From Cyanobacterium stanieri LEGE 03274 (lineage in GTDB: Bacteria; Cyanobacteriota; Cyanobacteriia; Cyanobacteriales; Cyanobacteriaceae): DNA of 64,000 bases. Position 1 is the stretch's first letter, and each line of letters starts with the position of its first letter. Below the pieces are notes generated by a model. That model did not search any database. It was not told the DNA's origin and saw only the letters and a list, made by a program, of their open reading frames with translations. The stretch covers positions 54,653-118,652 of the forward strand of contig NZ_JADEWC010000008.1 in the NCBI RefSeq assembly GCF_015207825.1, written 5' to 3'. Made by a program: the position numbers and the translations under genes. Shown here piece after piece: positions 26,843-36,492 of the stretch.

Positions 26843-29176
26843 TTATTTAGAGAATAAAAGACGCGCTGCGCAGCAGATCCCTTCGGGATCGCTCATAAAC
26901 CTAATTTCTTGCCCCCCCACGGTAACCGTAGAATTAATTCCCACAGGATTAACAATCTCGAGGGAAGGTAAATCATCCTTACCCGTAGCCATTACCACCA
27001 AAAATTGATGACCTCCCGTAGCCATAATTTTTGAGCCATAATCGGTTTTTTCCACCTTTATTTGTACATTAGTAGGGGCGGCAAAAATTCCTTCCATCCT
27101 TGCCCCTGAAGAGCTTTCGATGGTAAAACGATTATCATTAACAATAACATTCCCCTCCGTGTGCATAGTCCAAATTTTCTCCTGAAAACTGGGGTGATTA
27201 ACATCCCCCGTAAAAACATCCGCCATGGCAAAGATACCATCTGCCCCTGAAAGTTTACTATAATCTACCCCAAAGGAGCGTAAGTAATTAAGTTCAACAT
27301 TTTCCGACTTTTGTTGACTAATCATCGACACCACCCCTGAGCCGTCTTCTGCTTCGGTAAAATGAATTTTTTTAGCCATCCTCCAAGGGGAAGCATTGGG
27401 AAGATAAACAATATTTTCCTTTCCCCCTTCCCCCTCGCTAGGGGCAGCCATAGCCCAGTTTACCCCTAAGCCAGTAATGCGAAAACTGGTGGCTTCGGGA
27501 AACAACCAACCTCCACGCACAGGGTTAGCATTGAGATAAACACTAGCCACGGTATCATCTTGATTTTGCCATTGATTACGGAAAACGTATAAGCCCCGTA
27601 TTTCATCCATAAATACTTTATCGAAGGTGGAATCAGGAGATTCGGGGAGTATATCTTGAGGATAATTAACGAGGGCATAAATTGCTGTGTGGGGGTAGTT
27701 TTTAGCAATGCCAAAAGTGGGGGCGGTAAAGTTTGAATCTCGATTCATGGCAAAATAACGATTAAATATCCATAAGGCACTAGGTAAAAAATCCTCCGAG
27801 AGTATGCCTAAACCCGAAGCAAAAAGAAAACCACTCGCACCCTCACGATGTCTGCCATAGGCTGGGGTAATGGGGGTATTATTTTCCCTGGGTATCATGC
27901 GCATGATACTTTGAGGAATTAAGTTATTAGCATTGGTTTTAGTGGCGATGTCTTTGCCCATAACGTTGGCATATGCTTGTAAGAAAGGCAACATCTGATA
28001 GGAGGAATGGCTAGTGTAGGCATCCCCTTCTATGCCAAAACCACCATCCCCAAGGGCGGTGTCAATATATCGAGATACATTTCTTTGGGCGGTGGCTAAA
28101 ATTAAGTCGAGGTGGTTTTCTGGTTGATAAAATTCGTTGTTGGGAAAAAAGGTTTCAGGCTCATTTTTGATGGCTAAGGCGGCGATTCCCGCGGCACTTC
28201 TTGCCCTTACATTCCAATTACTGACGGTGTTATTATTCCATCCTTGCCCCCCTCCTTGGGATAATTCTAAGGCTTGTTGGGCTAACCATTTAGTCATTTC
28301 TTGTTGTTGATTTTGATTCCATAAAGGATAACAATGATCGTAGGCTAGGGCAATACCGATTACTAATCCTGCCCTTTCTAGCATTCTTGGTTTTGATTCT
28401 CCGTCTAATCCACGGCTAAGGGCGATCGCACTTTGAACGGTATTCCAACCTTTTTGAGCTAATGCCATATCATCATTAATTAAAGCTAAAAAACAATATC
28501 CTGCCCCATGGGAACCACCATTTAAACCATAACCACTATAAAATATTTCACCTTCTAAGGTATTATTTAATTGAGATAAAATTTCTTGTCCAATGGGAGT
28601 GTTAATCTTATTTTTAATATGCTCTAAATCTGAGGAACGAAAAATTAAGCGGGGATGTTCTTGCGATTCTATAGGTTGATGATCTGGTATTTGAACAGTA
28701 TAATCATCTTTAATTTTTCCCGTAACAGAACCTACTAAAAATCTATCATTTAAATTACCAGAATAACTTCCCAATAATTGATTATTTTCGTCATAAACTA
28801 AATCAATGGTATAGTTAGCTTTATGACTATTTATCCTAAAAGGACTCGGCCTAATGTCTAATTCTATCTCAAGGGTAAAATAATTAGTTTGGGGAATTAA
28901 CTTAACTTTCCCTTGATGTTCTACATCTTGATTATATTTAGGTGACCATCCATAAATATCAGAGTTACACTCATTTTTTTCACATTCTAAATCAATATAA
29001 AGATCTTGAAAAATTGCATTTTCTTCTAATGAACGCCACACGGCATTTTTCAATTTTAAATTAATATTTCCCGACAAAGCCTTTAATGATTTTTCTCTAG
29101 CTTCATAACTTGCCCCACCAATAAAAAATAGTGCAAAAAATAAAGATATGTAAAAATATAACTTTTGAAATTTCAT
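26843..29176 (-). CDS. Heparinase II/III-like polysaccharide lyase
   Basis: 777 aa. An N-terminal hydrophobic anchor (about 5-21) suggests export. The middle carries the alpha-barrel of the heparinase/alginate lyase type (LERAGLVIGIALAYDHCYPLW, NWNVRARSAAGIAALAIKN), and the last third has the beta-sandwich pattern (VFRNQWQNQDDTVASVYLNA). A role in cutting acidic exopolysaccharide or sheath is inferred; the substrate is unknown. The last 17 residues (SDPEGICCAARLLFSK) are encoded by a small GC-rich repeat, so the original C-terminus was replaced. The gene lies near no other sugar gene. Confidence 0.82.
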   Translation of the reverse strand: MKFQKLYFYISLFFALFFIGGASYEAREKSLKALSGNINLKLKNAVWRSLEENAIFQDLYIDLECEKNECNSDIYGWSPKYNQDVEHQGKVKLIPQTNYFTLEIELDIRPSPFRINSHKANYTIDLVYDENNQLLGSYSGNLNDRFLVGSVTGKIKDDYTVQIPDHQPIESQEHPRLIFRSSDLEHIKNKINTPIGQEILSQLNNTLEGEIFYSGYGLNGGSHGAGYCFLALINDDMALAQKGWNTVQSAIALSRGLDGESKPRMLERAGLVIGIALAYDHCYPLWNQNQQQEMTKWLAQQALELSQGGGQGWNNNTVSNWNVRARSAAGIAALAIKNEPETFFPNNEFYQPENHLDLILATAQRNVSRYIDTALGDGGFGIEGDAYTSHSSYQMLPFLQAYANVMGKDIATKTNANNLIPQSIMRMIPRENNTPITPAYGRHREGASGFLFASGLGILSEDFLPSALWIFNRYFAMNRDSNFTAPTFGIAKNYPHTAIYALVNYPQDILPESPDSTFDKVFMDEIRGLYVFRNQWQNQDDTVASVYLNANPVRGGWLFPEATSFRITGLGVNWAMAAPSEGEGGKENIVYLPNASPWRMAKKIHFTEAEDGSGVVSMISQQKSENVELNYLRSFGVDYSKLSGADGIFAMADVFTGDVNHPSFQEKIWTMHTEGNVIVNDNRFTIESSSGARMEGIFAAPTNVQIKVEKTDYGSKIMATGGHQFLVVMATGKDDLPSLEIVNPVGINSTVTVGGQEIRFMSDPEGICCAARLLFSK
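26861..26893. repeat. GC-rich REP-like element captured in a coding end
   Basis: Contains GCGCTGCGCAGCA and the stem GATCCC-TTC-GGGATC (26876-26890). Its base composition stands out from the AT-rich surroundings. It resembles the dispersed GCGCTGCGC/GATCCCTTCGGGATC elements seen between genes in many cyanobacteria. Here it lies inside the final codons of the heparinase-like gene. Confidence 0.7.
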
Positions 29177-29340
29177 TGCCTTATATTATTATAAAAAAAT
29201 CTAAATAAAATGTATGATTATATTATTCAAATGGCACAGTTTCTATACTATAGAATGATAAAATTAAGACCCATTAAGATAATATAAATTTAACCTTGTC
29301 TATTTATCATTAACCAATCAACCATTTATATATTCTGAAT

Positions 29341-30336
29341 ATGTTTGATAAAATTTTAATTCCCCATTCCGACTCCCAGAAATCATCCTTTATTCGCCCC
29401 CGTAAAGGGGTAATCATCGGGCTAGGGCAAGTGGGTTTGGCTTGTGCCTATTCTTTGTTAATTCAAGACTGTTTTGATGAATTAGTTTTACAAGACATTG
29501 CCCCAGAAAAATTAGAAGGGGAAATTATGGATTTATCCCACGGAATGCCCTTTATTTCTCCTACGGATTTAAAAATGGGTACGGTGGCAGAGGAAGGAAA
29601 AGATGCAGACATCGTCATAATTACCGCAGGGGTTGCCCAAAGAGAAGGAGAAAGTCGTTTAAGTTTGGTTGAACGTAATATTAACATTTATAAAAAAATT
29701 CTCGCTGATGTGGTCAAATATTGTCCAGATTCGATTATTTTAGTGGTGAGTAATCCTGTGGATATTATGACCCATGCTACTCTGAAGATAACAGGTTTTC
29801 CTAGTTCTCGGGTAATAGGTTCTGGTACGGTGTTGGATACTGCTCGTTTTCGCTCTTTATTAGCCAAGGAAATGGGTATTGATGCTCGTAGTGTTCATGC
29901 TTATATCATAGGAGAGCATGGAGATAGTGAGGTAGCTTTATGGAGTATGGCTAATGTGGGAGGGGTGAAAATTGTACCCCATGGTTGGGAAAATCTTGCT
30001 AGTGATGAACAGGATTTTTTGTCAAAGATTTATCATAATGTGAAAAATGCTGCCTATGAAATTATCCGTCGTAAGGGCAGCACTTCCTATGCTATTGGTT
30101 TAGCTACTACTGATATTGTAAAGGCGATCGTTAATTCTCAAGAACGTATTTTAACGGTGAGTGGTTTAATGAAGGGAATGTATGGTATTGATGATATTTG
30201 CTTGAGCATTCCACGGGTAATTAATGAAAAAGGAATTTTACAAACCATAAATTTAACCCTTAGCCCTGAGGAAGAAAAATTATTACAAAATTCTGCAACT
30301 ATTTTAAAGGATATATTTAAGCAGTTGAAGATATGA
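29341..30336 (+). CDS. ldh: L-lactate dehydrogenase
   Basis: NAD-dependent reduction of pyruvate to lactate. 331 aa with GLGQVGLACAYSLL as the Rossmann loop, the SNPVDIMTHAT segment, RVIGSGTVLDTARFR carrying the substrate-binding Arg, and the catalytic His in IGEHGDSE. In the specificity loop (AGVAQREGESRLSLVERN) Gln occupies the place where malate dehydrogenases have Arg, which argues for lactate over malate. Many cyanobacterial proteins of this superfamily are malate dehydrogenases, so activity should not be taken from the name alone. It is monocistronic and divergent from the heparinase-like gene. Confidence 0.88.
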   Translation: MFDKILIPHSDSQKSSFIRPRKGVIIGLGQVGLACAYSLLIQDCFDELVLQDIAPEKLEGEIMDLSHGMPFISPTDLKMGTVAEEGKDADIVIITAGVAQREGESRLSLVERNINIYKKILADVVKYCPDSIILVVSNPVDIMTHATLKITGFPSSRVIGSGTVLDTARFRSLLAKEMGIDARSVHAYIIGEHGDSEVALWSMANVGGVKIVPHGWENLASDEQDFLSKIYHNVKNAAYEIIRRKGSTSYAIGLATTDIVKAIVNSQERILTVSGLMKGMYGIDDICLSIPRVINEKGILQTINLTLSPEEEKLLQNSATILKDIFKQLKI

Positions 30337-30474
30337 TTTTTTAATTGAACTATATTATTATCAAAAAAATATCTTTTTTGACGATTTTATAGATCCTAAA
30401 ATTTTGATATTCATCGTTAGTTATCCAGCGCACCTTAAAACAAAACAAACATAAATCATTTTAGATAAAAATTA

Positions 30475-31191
30475 ATGAATAATAATTCTAATTTATCATC
30501 CAATAACAACAAAATTTTAAATACCATTGATACCGTAATGGGTGTCAAAGAAGAAAAAGAAATTAATCAACAACAAGAATATCCTCCTTTAAATGGACAA
30601 AAATTATTGATTTACGTAATGGGGACATTAGCTCAAATAGGCTTTATGACCTTAACTTTATGGTTAATTAACTTAGGTTTTAAACAACTACTTGAGTATA
30701 ATCTTGACGTTAGAATCAACACTATTATTGTTAGTTTATTTTGGATTTTCTTCACCATCAGATCTCGGCTTTTTTCTCCCCTAGATAATACTCGCTCTCG
30801 CCGACAATATGATCAAGTAATACGTCCAAAATGGGCGCCCCCTGCCTTTGTATTTCCCATAGTCTGGATTAGCATTGGGGTTTTAAGGGTGGTTTCCTCT
30901 TATCTGGTGTGGCAGGAATTAAACCAAAATTTCTTAGCTTTACCTTTAATAATTTTTACCATCCATTTAGCCCTAGGAGACACTTGGAATACTATTTTTA
31001 CCGTGGAAGGTAGATATGGTTTAGCTGTGCCTGTGGTAATCATCGGGCCATTATTATCATCTTTTGTTTTAGCCTATGTATATGGGCAAATTTTGCCCTT
31101 AGCGGGTTGGCTGATTTTCCCTTCCTGCATATGGTTAATGGTTGCTTCGGTATTGGTAATTAACATTTGGCAACTCAATCAGAAAGACTAG
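30475..31191 (+). CDS. TspO/MBR family membrane protein
   Basis: 238 aa. After a 45-residue polar N-terminus come about six hydrophobic helices, more than the usual five. The core WAPPAFVFPIVWISIGVLRVVSSYLVW matches the TspO motif, with ALGDTWNTIFTVEGRYGLAV further on. TspO proteins bind tetrapyrroles and steer stress or pigment metabolism. The long N-terminus and extra helix set it apart from 160-aa TspO. It lies 38 bp before the M20 gene and may be co-transcribed with it. Confidence 0.82.
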   Translation: MNNNSNLSSNNNKILNTIDTVMGVKEEKEINQQQEYPPLNGQKLLIYVMGTLAQIGFMTLTLWLINLGFKQLLEYNLDVRINTIIVSLFWIFFTIRSRLFSPLDNTRSRRQYDQVIRPKWAPPAFVFPIVWISIGVLRVVSSYLVWQELNQNFLALPLIIFTIHLALGDTWNTIFTVEGRYGLAVPVVIIGPLLSSFVLAYVYGQILPLAGWLIFPSCIWLMVASVLVINIWQLNQKD

Positions 31192-31229
31192 GATATATAT
31201 ATATAAACAGCTGAATTTGTAAGAGTGGA

Positions 31230-32411
31230 ATGTTATCAGAAATCAAACGTATAGCCACAGAAATTACCCCCAGACTTATTGAAATTCGTCGCCATTTTCA
31301 TGCCCATCCCGAATTGAGTGGCAGGGAATATCAAACGGCGGCCTATGTAGCGGGGGTTTTGTCTTCCTGTGGTTTGACGGTAAAAGAAGGGGTAGGTAAA
31401 ACGGGGGTGATTGGAGAGTTGAAAGGGGGGGGAGCATCCCACCGTTATTTGGCTATTCGCACGGATATGGATGCCTTACCGATTCACGAAATGAGTCAGT
31501 TGGAATATGCTTCCCGTAATCCAGGTATTATGCACGCCTGTGGCCATGATTTACATACTACGGTGGGTTTGGGTACGGCGATGATTTTATCAAACCTAAA
31601 GGATTCTTTGGGGGGGAAGGTTCGGTTTCTATTCCAACCCGCCGAAGAAATTGCGCAGGGGGCTTCTCTAATGGTTGAAGATGGGGCGATGAGGGGTATT
31701 GATGCCATTTTTGGGGTTCATGTGTTTCCGTCTATTTCTGCCCAAGTAATCGGGGTTAGGTGTGGGGCGCTTACTTCGGCCATGGATGATATTGAGATTA
31801 CCATTCAGGGAGAGGCAGGCCATGGGGCGCGTCCTCATCAGGCCATTGATGCTATTTGGATTGCGGCGCAGGTGATTACGACTTTACAACAGGCCATCAG
31901 TCGCACTCAAAATCCCCTTGATCCTTTAGTGGTAACCATTGGACAAATTCAGGGGGGAAGGGCTGCTAATATTATTGCTGATCAGGTTAAGATGGTGGGT
32001 ACGGTGCGATCGCTCAATCCCCAATTAAGGGAGGGTTTAGATCAATGGATTACCAATATTGTTAAGGGTGTTTGTGAGATGTATGGGGCGAAGGGGGAGG
32101 TTAATTATAAGTATTGTTTACCTAGTGTGCAGAATGATCCTGATTTGACTAAAATTATTGAAAAGTCGGCCCTGGAGGCGCTCGGAGAAGACAAGGTTAT
32201 TTCCATTGCTGAACCTTCTTTGGGGGCGGAAGATTTTGCGGTGTATTTGGAACACGCCCCGGGGGCAATGTTTCGGTTAGGGGTTGGTAAGGAGGGGGCG
32301 CATAATTATCCTCTCCATCATCCTCGTTTTGTGTTGGATGAGTCGGCTATCTTTGCGGGGGTGGTAACCATGGCTTATTCTGCTTATCAGTATTTTGAGC
32401 AATGGGGTTAA
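31230..32411 (+). CDS. M20 family amidohydrolase
   Basis: 393 aa, cytosolic zinc amidohydrolase of the N-acyl-amino-acid/hippurate hydrolase group. Landmarks are RRHFHAHPELSGREYQTA, the first metal site AIRTDMDALPI, ACGHDLHTTVGLG, FLFQPAEEIAQGASLMVEDG, the dimerisation domain (GEAGHGARPHQAIDAI) and the last ligand region SLGAEDFAVYLE. The substrate among acyl-amino acids or IAA-like conjugates cannot be told. Confidence 0.92.
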   Translation: MLSEIKRIATEITPRLIEIRRHFHAHPELSGREYQTAAYVAGVLSSCGLTVKEGVGKTGVIGELKGGGASHRYLAIRTDMDALPIHEMSQLEYASRNPGIMHACGHDLHTTVGLGTAMILSNLKDSLGGKVRFLFQPAEEIAQGASLMVEDGAMRGIDAIFGVHVFPSISAQVIGVRCGALTSAMDDIEITIQGEAGHGARPHQAIDAIWIAAQVITTLQQAISRTQNPLDPLVVTIGQIQGGRAANIIADQVKMVGTVRSLNPQLREGLDQWITNIVKGVCEMYGAKGEVNYKYCLPSVQNDPDLTKIIEKSALEALGEDKVISIAEPSLGAEDFAVYLEHAPGAMFRLGVGKEGAHNYPLHHPRFVLDESAIFAGVVTMAYSAYQYFEQWG

Positions 32412-32439
32412 TTATATTGTTATACGTCTTGCAATGAAT

Positions 32440-32724
32440 TACCTTTGTGAAGGTGTAAACAATTGACAATTAACAATTAATAAACTAGATCATCACTCGC
32501 CTTGCAATGAATTACAAGGCTAACAGTTTAGCGTTCAATGAATTGAACTAAGGTATATTTTGATGGTGGGCAATGCCACCCTAGGATTTACGGCATTGCT
32601 GATTTTGAGTATGAAGCATTATTGAATTACAGTAAATGTATAGTATTAAAACTATTATTACTATTGCCCATTCCCTATTGCCAAACTCAACTAAAAATCA
32701 TACCTTAATTCACCAACGCTGAAT
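32440..32724. repeat. Paired-palindrome repeat, copy 4, with composite tail
   Basis: Contains the stem variant CCTTGCAATGAATTACAAGG and then GCGTTCAATGAATTGAACTA, followed by GGTGGGCAATGCCACC and a tail with ATTACAGTAAATGTATAG, TTGCCCATTCCCTATTGCC and CTTAATTCACCAACGC. The tail recurs near 55.6 kb and its last block at 26.7 kb. It fills nearly all of the gap between the M20 gene and chlG. Confidence 0.82.
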
Positions 32725-33717
32725 TTATGAGTTACCGATGGCGAGTCCTAATACTAACATTCCGAGTACGAGGAAGGGTTGTGCGCTGGCCTGATATTTT
32801 ACGTCGTTTTCGAGGGGGTTTCGTAAAAAGTACATATCTTGGAAAGTGATTTGAGGAATGATTAACAAAAATAGAATAGTTGCATAGAGATTTTTATGGA
32901 TGCTGACTAAATATAATCCCATTCCCGCTTGAAAGACATCGATCATAATTACACATATCCAAGCGGCGGTAGTTACCCCAAACATGACGGGTAAGGATTT
33001 TAGCCCTAAAGTGCGATCGCCCTCTACACTCTTAAAGTCATTTACCACGGCGATTCCTAACCCTGCCATACTATAAATGAGGGTAAGCACCACAATAGTC
33101 CAGTTTAACTCTCCAAACAAAGCATGACCTGCCCACCAAGGCAAAGCGATATAACTAGCACCAAGGGCATAGTTACCTAACCAACCATTTTGTTTTAACT
33201 TCAAAGGAGGCGCAGAATAAATATAGGATACAAATGAACCCCCAATGGCCAAACAAGTTAGGATGGGAAAATCATGATCCGCCCAAACATCCAAGCCATA
33301 GGCGATCGCAATTCCTCCCACCAACAAGACAATAATTTGAGTAGCCACTTGAGGAATAGTAATCGCCCCCGAAGGAATAGGGCGATAAGGCTCATTAATA
33401 GCGTCAATGTCTCGATCATAAAAATCATTGATAGTCTGGGTATAACCCGTTAAAAGAGGGCCAGACATCAACATACAAGCAAGGGCAATCAGAAAATGTT
33501 CCACACTCCAAACATAACCCCCCGAAGAAGCTGCCCCACACACAACCCCCCAAATGAGAGGAATCCAAGTAATGGGTTTCATCAACTGTAACCTTATTTG
33601 CCAAATATTTTTAGCTTGACTAGCCCCCTTCATACCCAACATTTGACGGGCTTTTGAGCCTTTATCTTCTCGCTTTAAATCAACTTTGGTATAATCTTTA
33701 TTTTCTGCTTCAGTCAT
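32725..33717 (-). CDS. chlG: Chlorophyll synthase
   Basis: Attaches the phytyl or geranylgeranyl tail to chlorophyllide in the thylakoid membrane, the last step of chlorophyll a synthesis. 330 aa with about eight or nine helices. The prenyltransferase signature is QTINDFYDRDIDAINEPYRPIPSGAI; the second acidic site is VVNDFKSVEGDRTLGLKSLPVMFG. WQIRLQLMKPITWIPLIWGVVCG at the start is typical of ChlG. Confidence 0.97.
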   Translation of the reverse strand: MTEAENKDYTKVDLKREDKGSKARQMLGMKGASQAKNIWQIRLQLMKPITWIPLIWGVVCGAASSGGYVWSVEHFLIALACMLMSGPLLTGYTQTINDFYDRDIDAINEPYRPIPSGAITIPQVATQIIVLLVGGIAIAYGLDVWADHDFPILTCLAIGGSFVSYIYSAPPLKLKQNGWLGNYALGASYIALPWWAGHALFGELNWTIVVLTLIYSMAGLGIAVVNDFKSVEGDRTLGLKSLPVMFGVTTAAWICVIMIDVFQAGMGLYLVSIHKNLYATILFLLIIPQITFQDMYFLRNPLENDVKYQASAQPFLVLGMLVLGLAIGNS

Positions 33718-33915
33718 AACCTTAAGTAATAATTAATTTTTTCCTTAAGGAAATAGTAACCAAAACAGACATTACCATGGGGAAAATAACTGATAAATTA
33801 CTGTTTTTGGAGAAATCGAAATTTAACCCCATCCTTGCCTAAGGCTTTTTTGCCGTTAATTTAGACTTAGGATAAGATAAATAAAAAGAAAAATATCCTT
33901 ATCAGTAGGCAAACT

Positions 33916-36489
33916 ATGACCCGTAGCTATTATTTTGATTCTGAAGCCAAAAAAAGTTTTGAATTACCCGGGGCAAAACCCCATTATAATCCAGATCGCT
34001 ACGGACAAGTACAACATATTTTTTTGGACTTAGAATTAGATATAATAACCCAAAAATTTGGCGGAACTTGTAATATTACCCTTACCCCCATTCGTCAAAA
34101 TATTCAGCAATTAACCCTTGATGCGGTTGATCTGGAAATAGAATCAATATTGATTGATAGTGTCAGTCAACCCTTTGATTATGACGGCGAAATTTTAACT
34201 ATCAATTTACTACAGCCTACCACCACAAAAGACTTAGTAATTAGTATTAAATATAGTAAAGAAAAACCCCAAAGGGGATTATATTTTATTGCCCCCGATG
34301 AACACTATCCCGAAAAACCTAGTCAAGTTTGGACTCAGGGGGAAGATGAAGACTCCCGTTACTGGTTTCCTTGTTTTGACTACCCTGGGCAGTTGGCAAC
34401 TTCAGAAATTAAAGTAAAAGTACCCTTGGATTATACTGCCATTTCTAACGGAGAATTAGTAGCAGTTCAAGAAGTAGAAAATAGCAAAATATATCATTGG
34501 TTACAGCCCCAAGTTCATCCTACTTATTTAATGACTTTAGCGGTGGGTAAATTTGCCAAAATTGAGGATAAATGGCAAGATATTCCCGTGGATTATTATG
34601 TAGAAAAAGGACAGGAAAAAGAGGCTCAAATTAGTATGGGAAAAACCCCCAAAATGATTGAGTTTTTTAGTCATAAATATGGTTACAGTTATCCCTTTTC
34701 TAAATATGCGCAGGTGTGTGTAGATGATTTTATTTTTGGGGGGATGGAGAACACTTCTACTACCTTGTTAACAGATCGTTGTTTGTTGGATGAAAGGGCG
34801 GCTTTAGATAACGATCGCACCGAAAGCCTTGTGGCCCATGAATTAGCCCATCAATGGTTCGGGGATTTGGTGGTAATTAAACATTGGAGTCATGCTTGGA
34901 TAAAAGAAGGGGCGGCTTCCTATGCGGAGGTATTATGGACAGAGCATGAATATGGGGATGATGATGCCCGTTATTATCTTTTGGGGGAGGCAAGGAGTTA
35001 TTTACAGGAGGATTCTTCCCGTTATCGTCGCCCCATTGTAACAAATGTCTATCGAGAGGCCATCGAATTATATGACCGTCATTTGTACGAAAAAGGCGCT
35101 TGTGTATATCACATGATACGCTCGATTTTGGGGGATGAATTGTTTGACAAGGCCATTCATAATTTCATTAACGATAATGCCCATAAAACCGTGGAAACCG
35201 TCGATCTTTTACGTGCCATTGAAAAGTCCACGGGTTATAATTTAGGTTCTCTTTTTGATCAATATGTTTTCAGGGGTGGACATCCTGATTTTAAGGTGAG
35301 TTACAGTTGGGATAATGATGCTAATTTGGCTTGTGTGACGGTGAAACAAACCCAAGCTAAGGAGGAAAATGGTAAATATATCGATTTATTTGAGTTAAAA
35401 ATACCCCTTGCTTTTGGTTATTATTCTGCTCAAAATGGTGTTAATTTAACGGAATTTTCTCTTAAACTGAATAAACCTGAACAATCTTTTTATTTTCCTT
35501 TAGCTGAAAAGCCAGATTTTGTTAGTTTTGATGTTGATAATAATTATCTAAAAACTGTTAAATTAGAATATGGTTTTAGTGAATTAAAGGCTCAATTAAA
35601 ATATGATCCAGACCCTATTTCTCGTATATACAGTGCGATCGCCCTTGGCAAAAAAGGCAATTTAGAAACCGTAAAAACCCTCAAAGAAGCCTTTTTAGAT
35701 GAATCTTTTTGGGGTGTAAAAGTAGAAATTGCTAAACAATTAGGCAAAATCAAATTAGATCAAGCCGTTGATACCTTAGTAGAATTTTTAGGCGAAGAAA
35801 ATCACCGTGTCAGAAGGGCGGTAGTAGAAGCCCTCAGTAAACATAAAACCGAAACCAGTTATCACGCTCTCAAACAAGTGGCGATCGCCTCTGATCCTAG
35901 CTACTATGTAGAAGCCTCCGCAATCAACGCCCTTGGCTCATTGGTGACGGGTAGCCTAGCAGATAAAGAAAATGAGGTAATCGAGCTTTTCGGTCAAATA
36001 CTGAAGGAAAGAAGTGGCTTAAATGAAATAATTAGATCAGGGGTGGTTAATGGACTAAGTAAACTAAAAACCTCCCCCGCCGCCGCCGACTTAATCGCCC
36101 AATATACCAAACTCGGCACTCCTCAACCCCTCCGATTAACCGCCATTCGTTGCTTAGGGGCAGTGGCCAAAGGGCAAAAACCAGATAAACTAACCACTAT
36201 CCTCGAACAATTTGAAGACATCCTCAAAGATACCTTTTTCCTCACCCAAATGGCCATCATTAGCGGATTATCACAGATAGAAGACTCCCAAGCCATTAAC
36301 CTCCTCTCCACCCTCGCTGAAAGCACCCCCGATGGCAGGGTAAAAAGAAGGGCGGAGGAAGCCATTAATCAAGTGAGAGGAAAACTAGGCAAAGATAAAA
36401 ATATGGAGGATTTACGCCAAGCCGTTGATAAACTCAAACAAGAAAATCAAGACTTAAAAAGTCGTCTAGCTAAACTTGAAGCCAAATAA
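33916..36489 (+). CDS. M1 family aminopeptidase with HEAT-repeat C-terminus
   Basis: 857 aa, cytosolic zinc aminopeptidase. Domains in order: the N-terminal beta domain (about 1-200), the exopeptidase motif GGMENTST, the zinc motif HELAH at 308-312 with the third ligand Glu331 (18 residues between), then a C-terminal helical part of HEAT-like repeats from about 555 (LGKKGNLETVKTLKEAFLDESFWGVKVEIAKQLG) and a final coiled coil (ENQDLKSRLAKLEAK). The HEAT tail in place of the usual ERAP-type C domain is seen in a cyanobacterial/TAF2-like subset. The MFS gene begins three bases after the stop. Confidence 0.94.
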   Translation: MTRSYYFDSEAKKSFELPGAKPHYNPDRYGQVQHIFLDLELDIITQKFGGTCNITLTPIRQNIQQLTLDAVDLEIESILIDSVSQPFDYDGEILTINLLQPTTTKDLVISIKYSKEKPQRGLYFIAPDEHYPEKPSQVWTQGEDEDSRYWFPCFDYPGQLATSEIKVKVPLDYTAISNGELVAVQEVENSKIYHWLQPQVHPTYLMTLAVGKFAKIEDKWQDIPVDYYVEKGQEKEAQISMGKTPKMIEFFSHKYGYSYPFSKYAQVCVDDFIFGGMENTSTTLLTDRCLLDERAALDNDRTESLVAHELAHQWFGDLVVIKHWSHAWIKEGAASYAEVLWTEHEYGDDDARYYLLGEARSYLQEDSSRYRRPIVTNVYREAIELYDRHLYEKGACVYHMIRSILGDELFDKAIHNFINDNAHKTVETVDLLRAIEKSTGYNLGSLFDQYVFRGGHPDFKVSYSWDNDANLACVTVKQTQAKEENGKYIDLFELKIPLAFGYYSAQNGVNLTEFSLKLNKPEQSFYFPLAEKPDFVSFDVDNNYLKTVKLEYGFSELKAQLKYDPDPISRIYSAIALGKKGNLETVKTLKEAFLDESFWGVKVEIAKQLGKIKLDQAVDTLVEFLGEENHRVRRAVVEALSKHKTETSYHALKQVAIASDPSYYVEASAINALGSLVTGSLADKENEVIELFGQILKERSGLNEIIRSGVVNGLSKLKTSPAAADLIAQYTKLGTPQPLRLTAIRCLGAVAKGQKPDKLTTILEQFEDILKDTFFLTQMAIISGLSQIEDSQAINLLSTLAESTPDGRVKRRAEEAINQVRGKLGKDKNMEDLRQAVDKLKQENQDLKSRLAKLEAK

Positions 36490-36492
36490 CAT

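Noticed and set aside
26763..27008. 81-aa plus-strand frame over the heparinase-like gene end
   Set aside because: It is antisense to a clear gene and passes through the GC-rich repeat; no domain.
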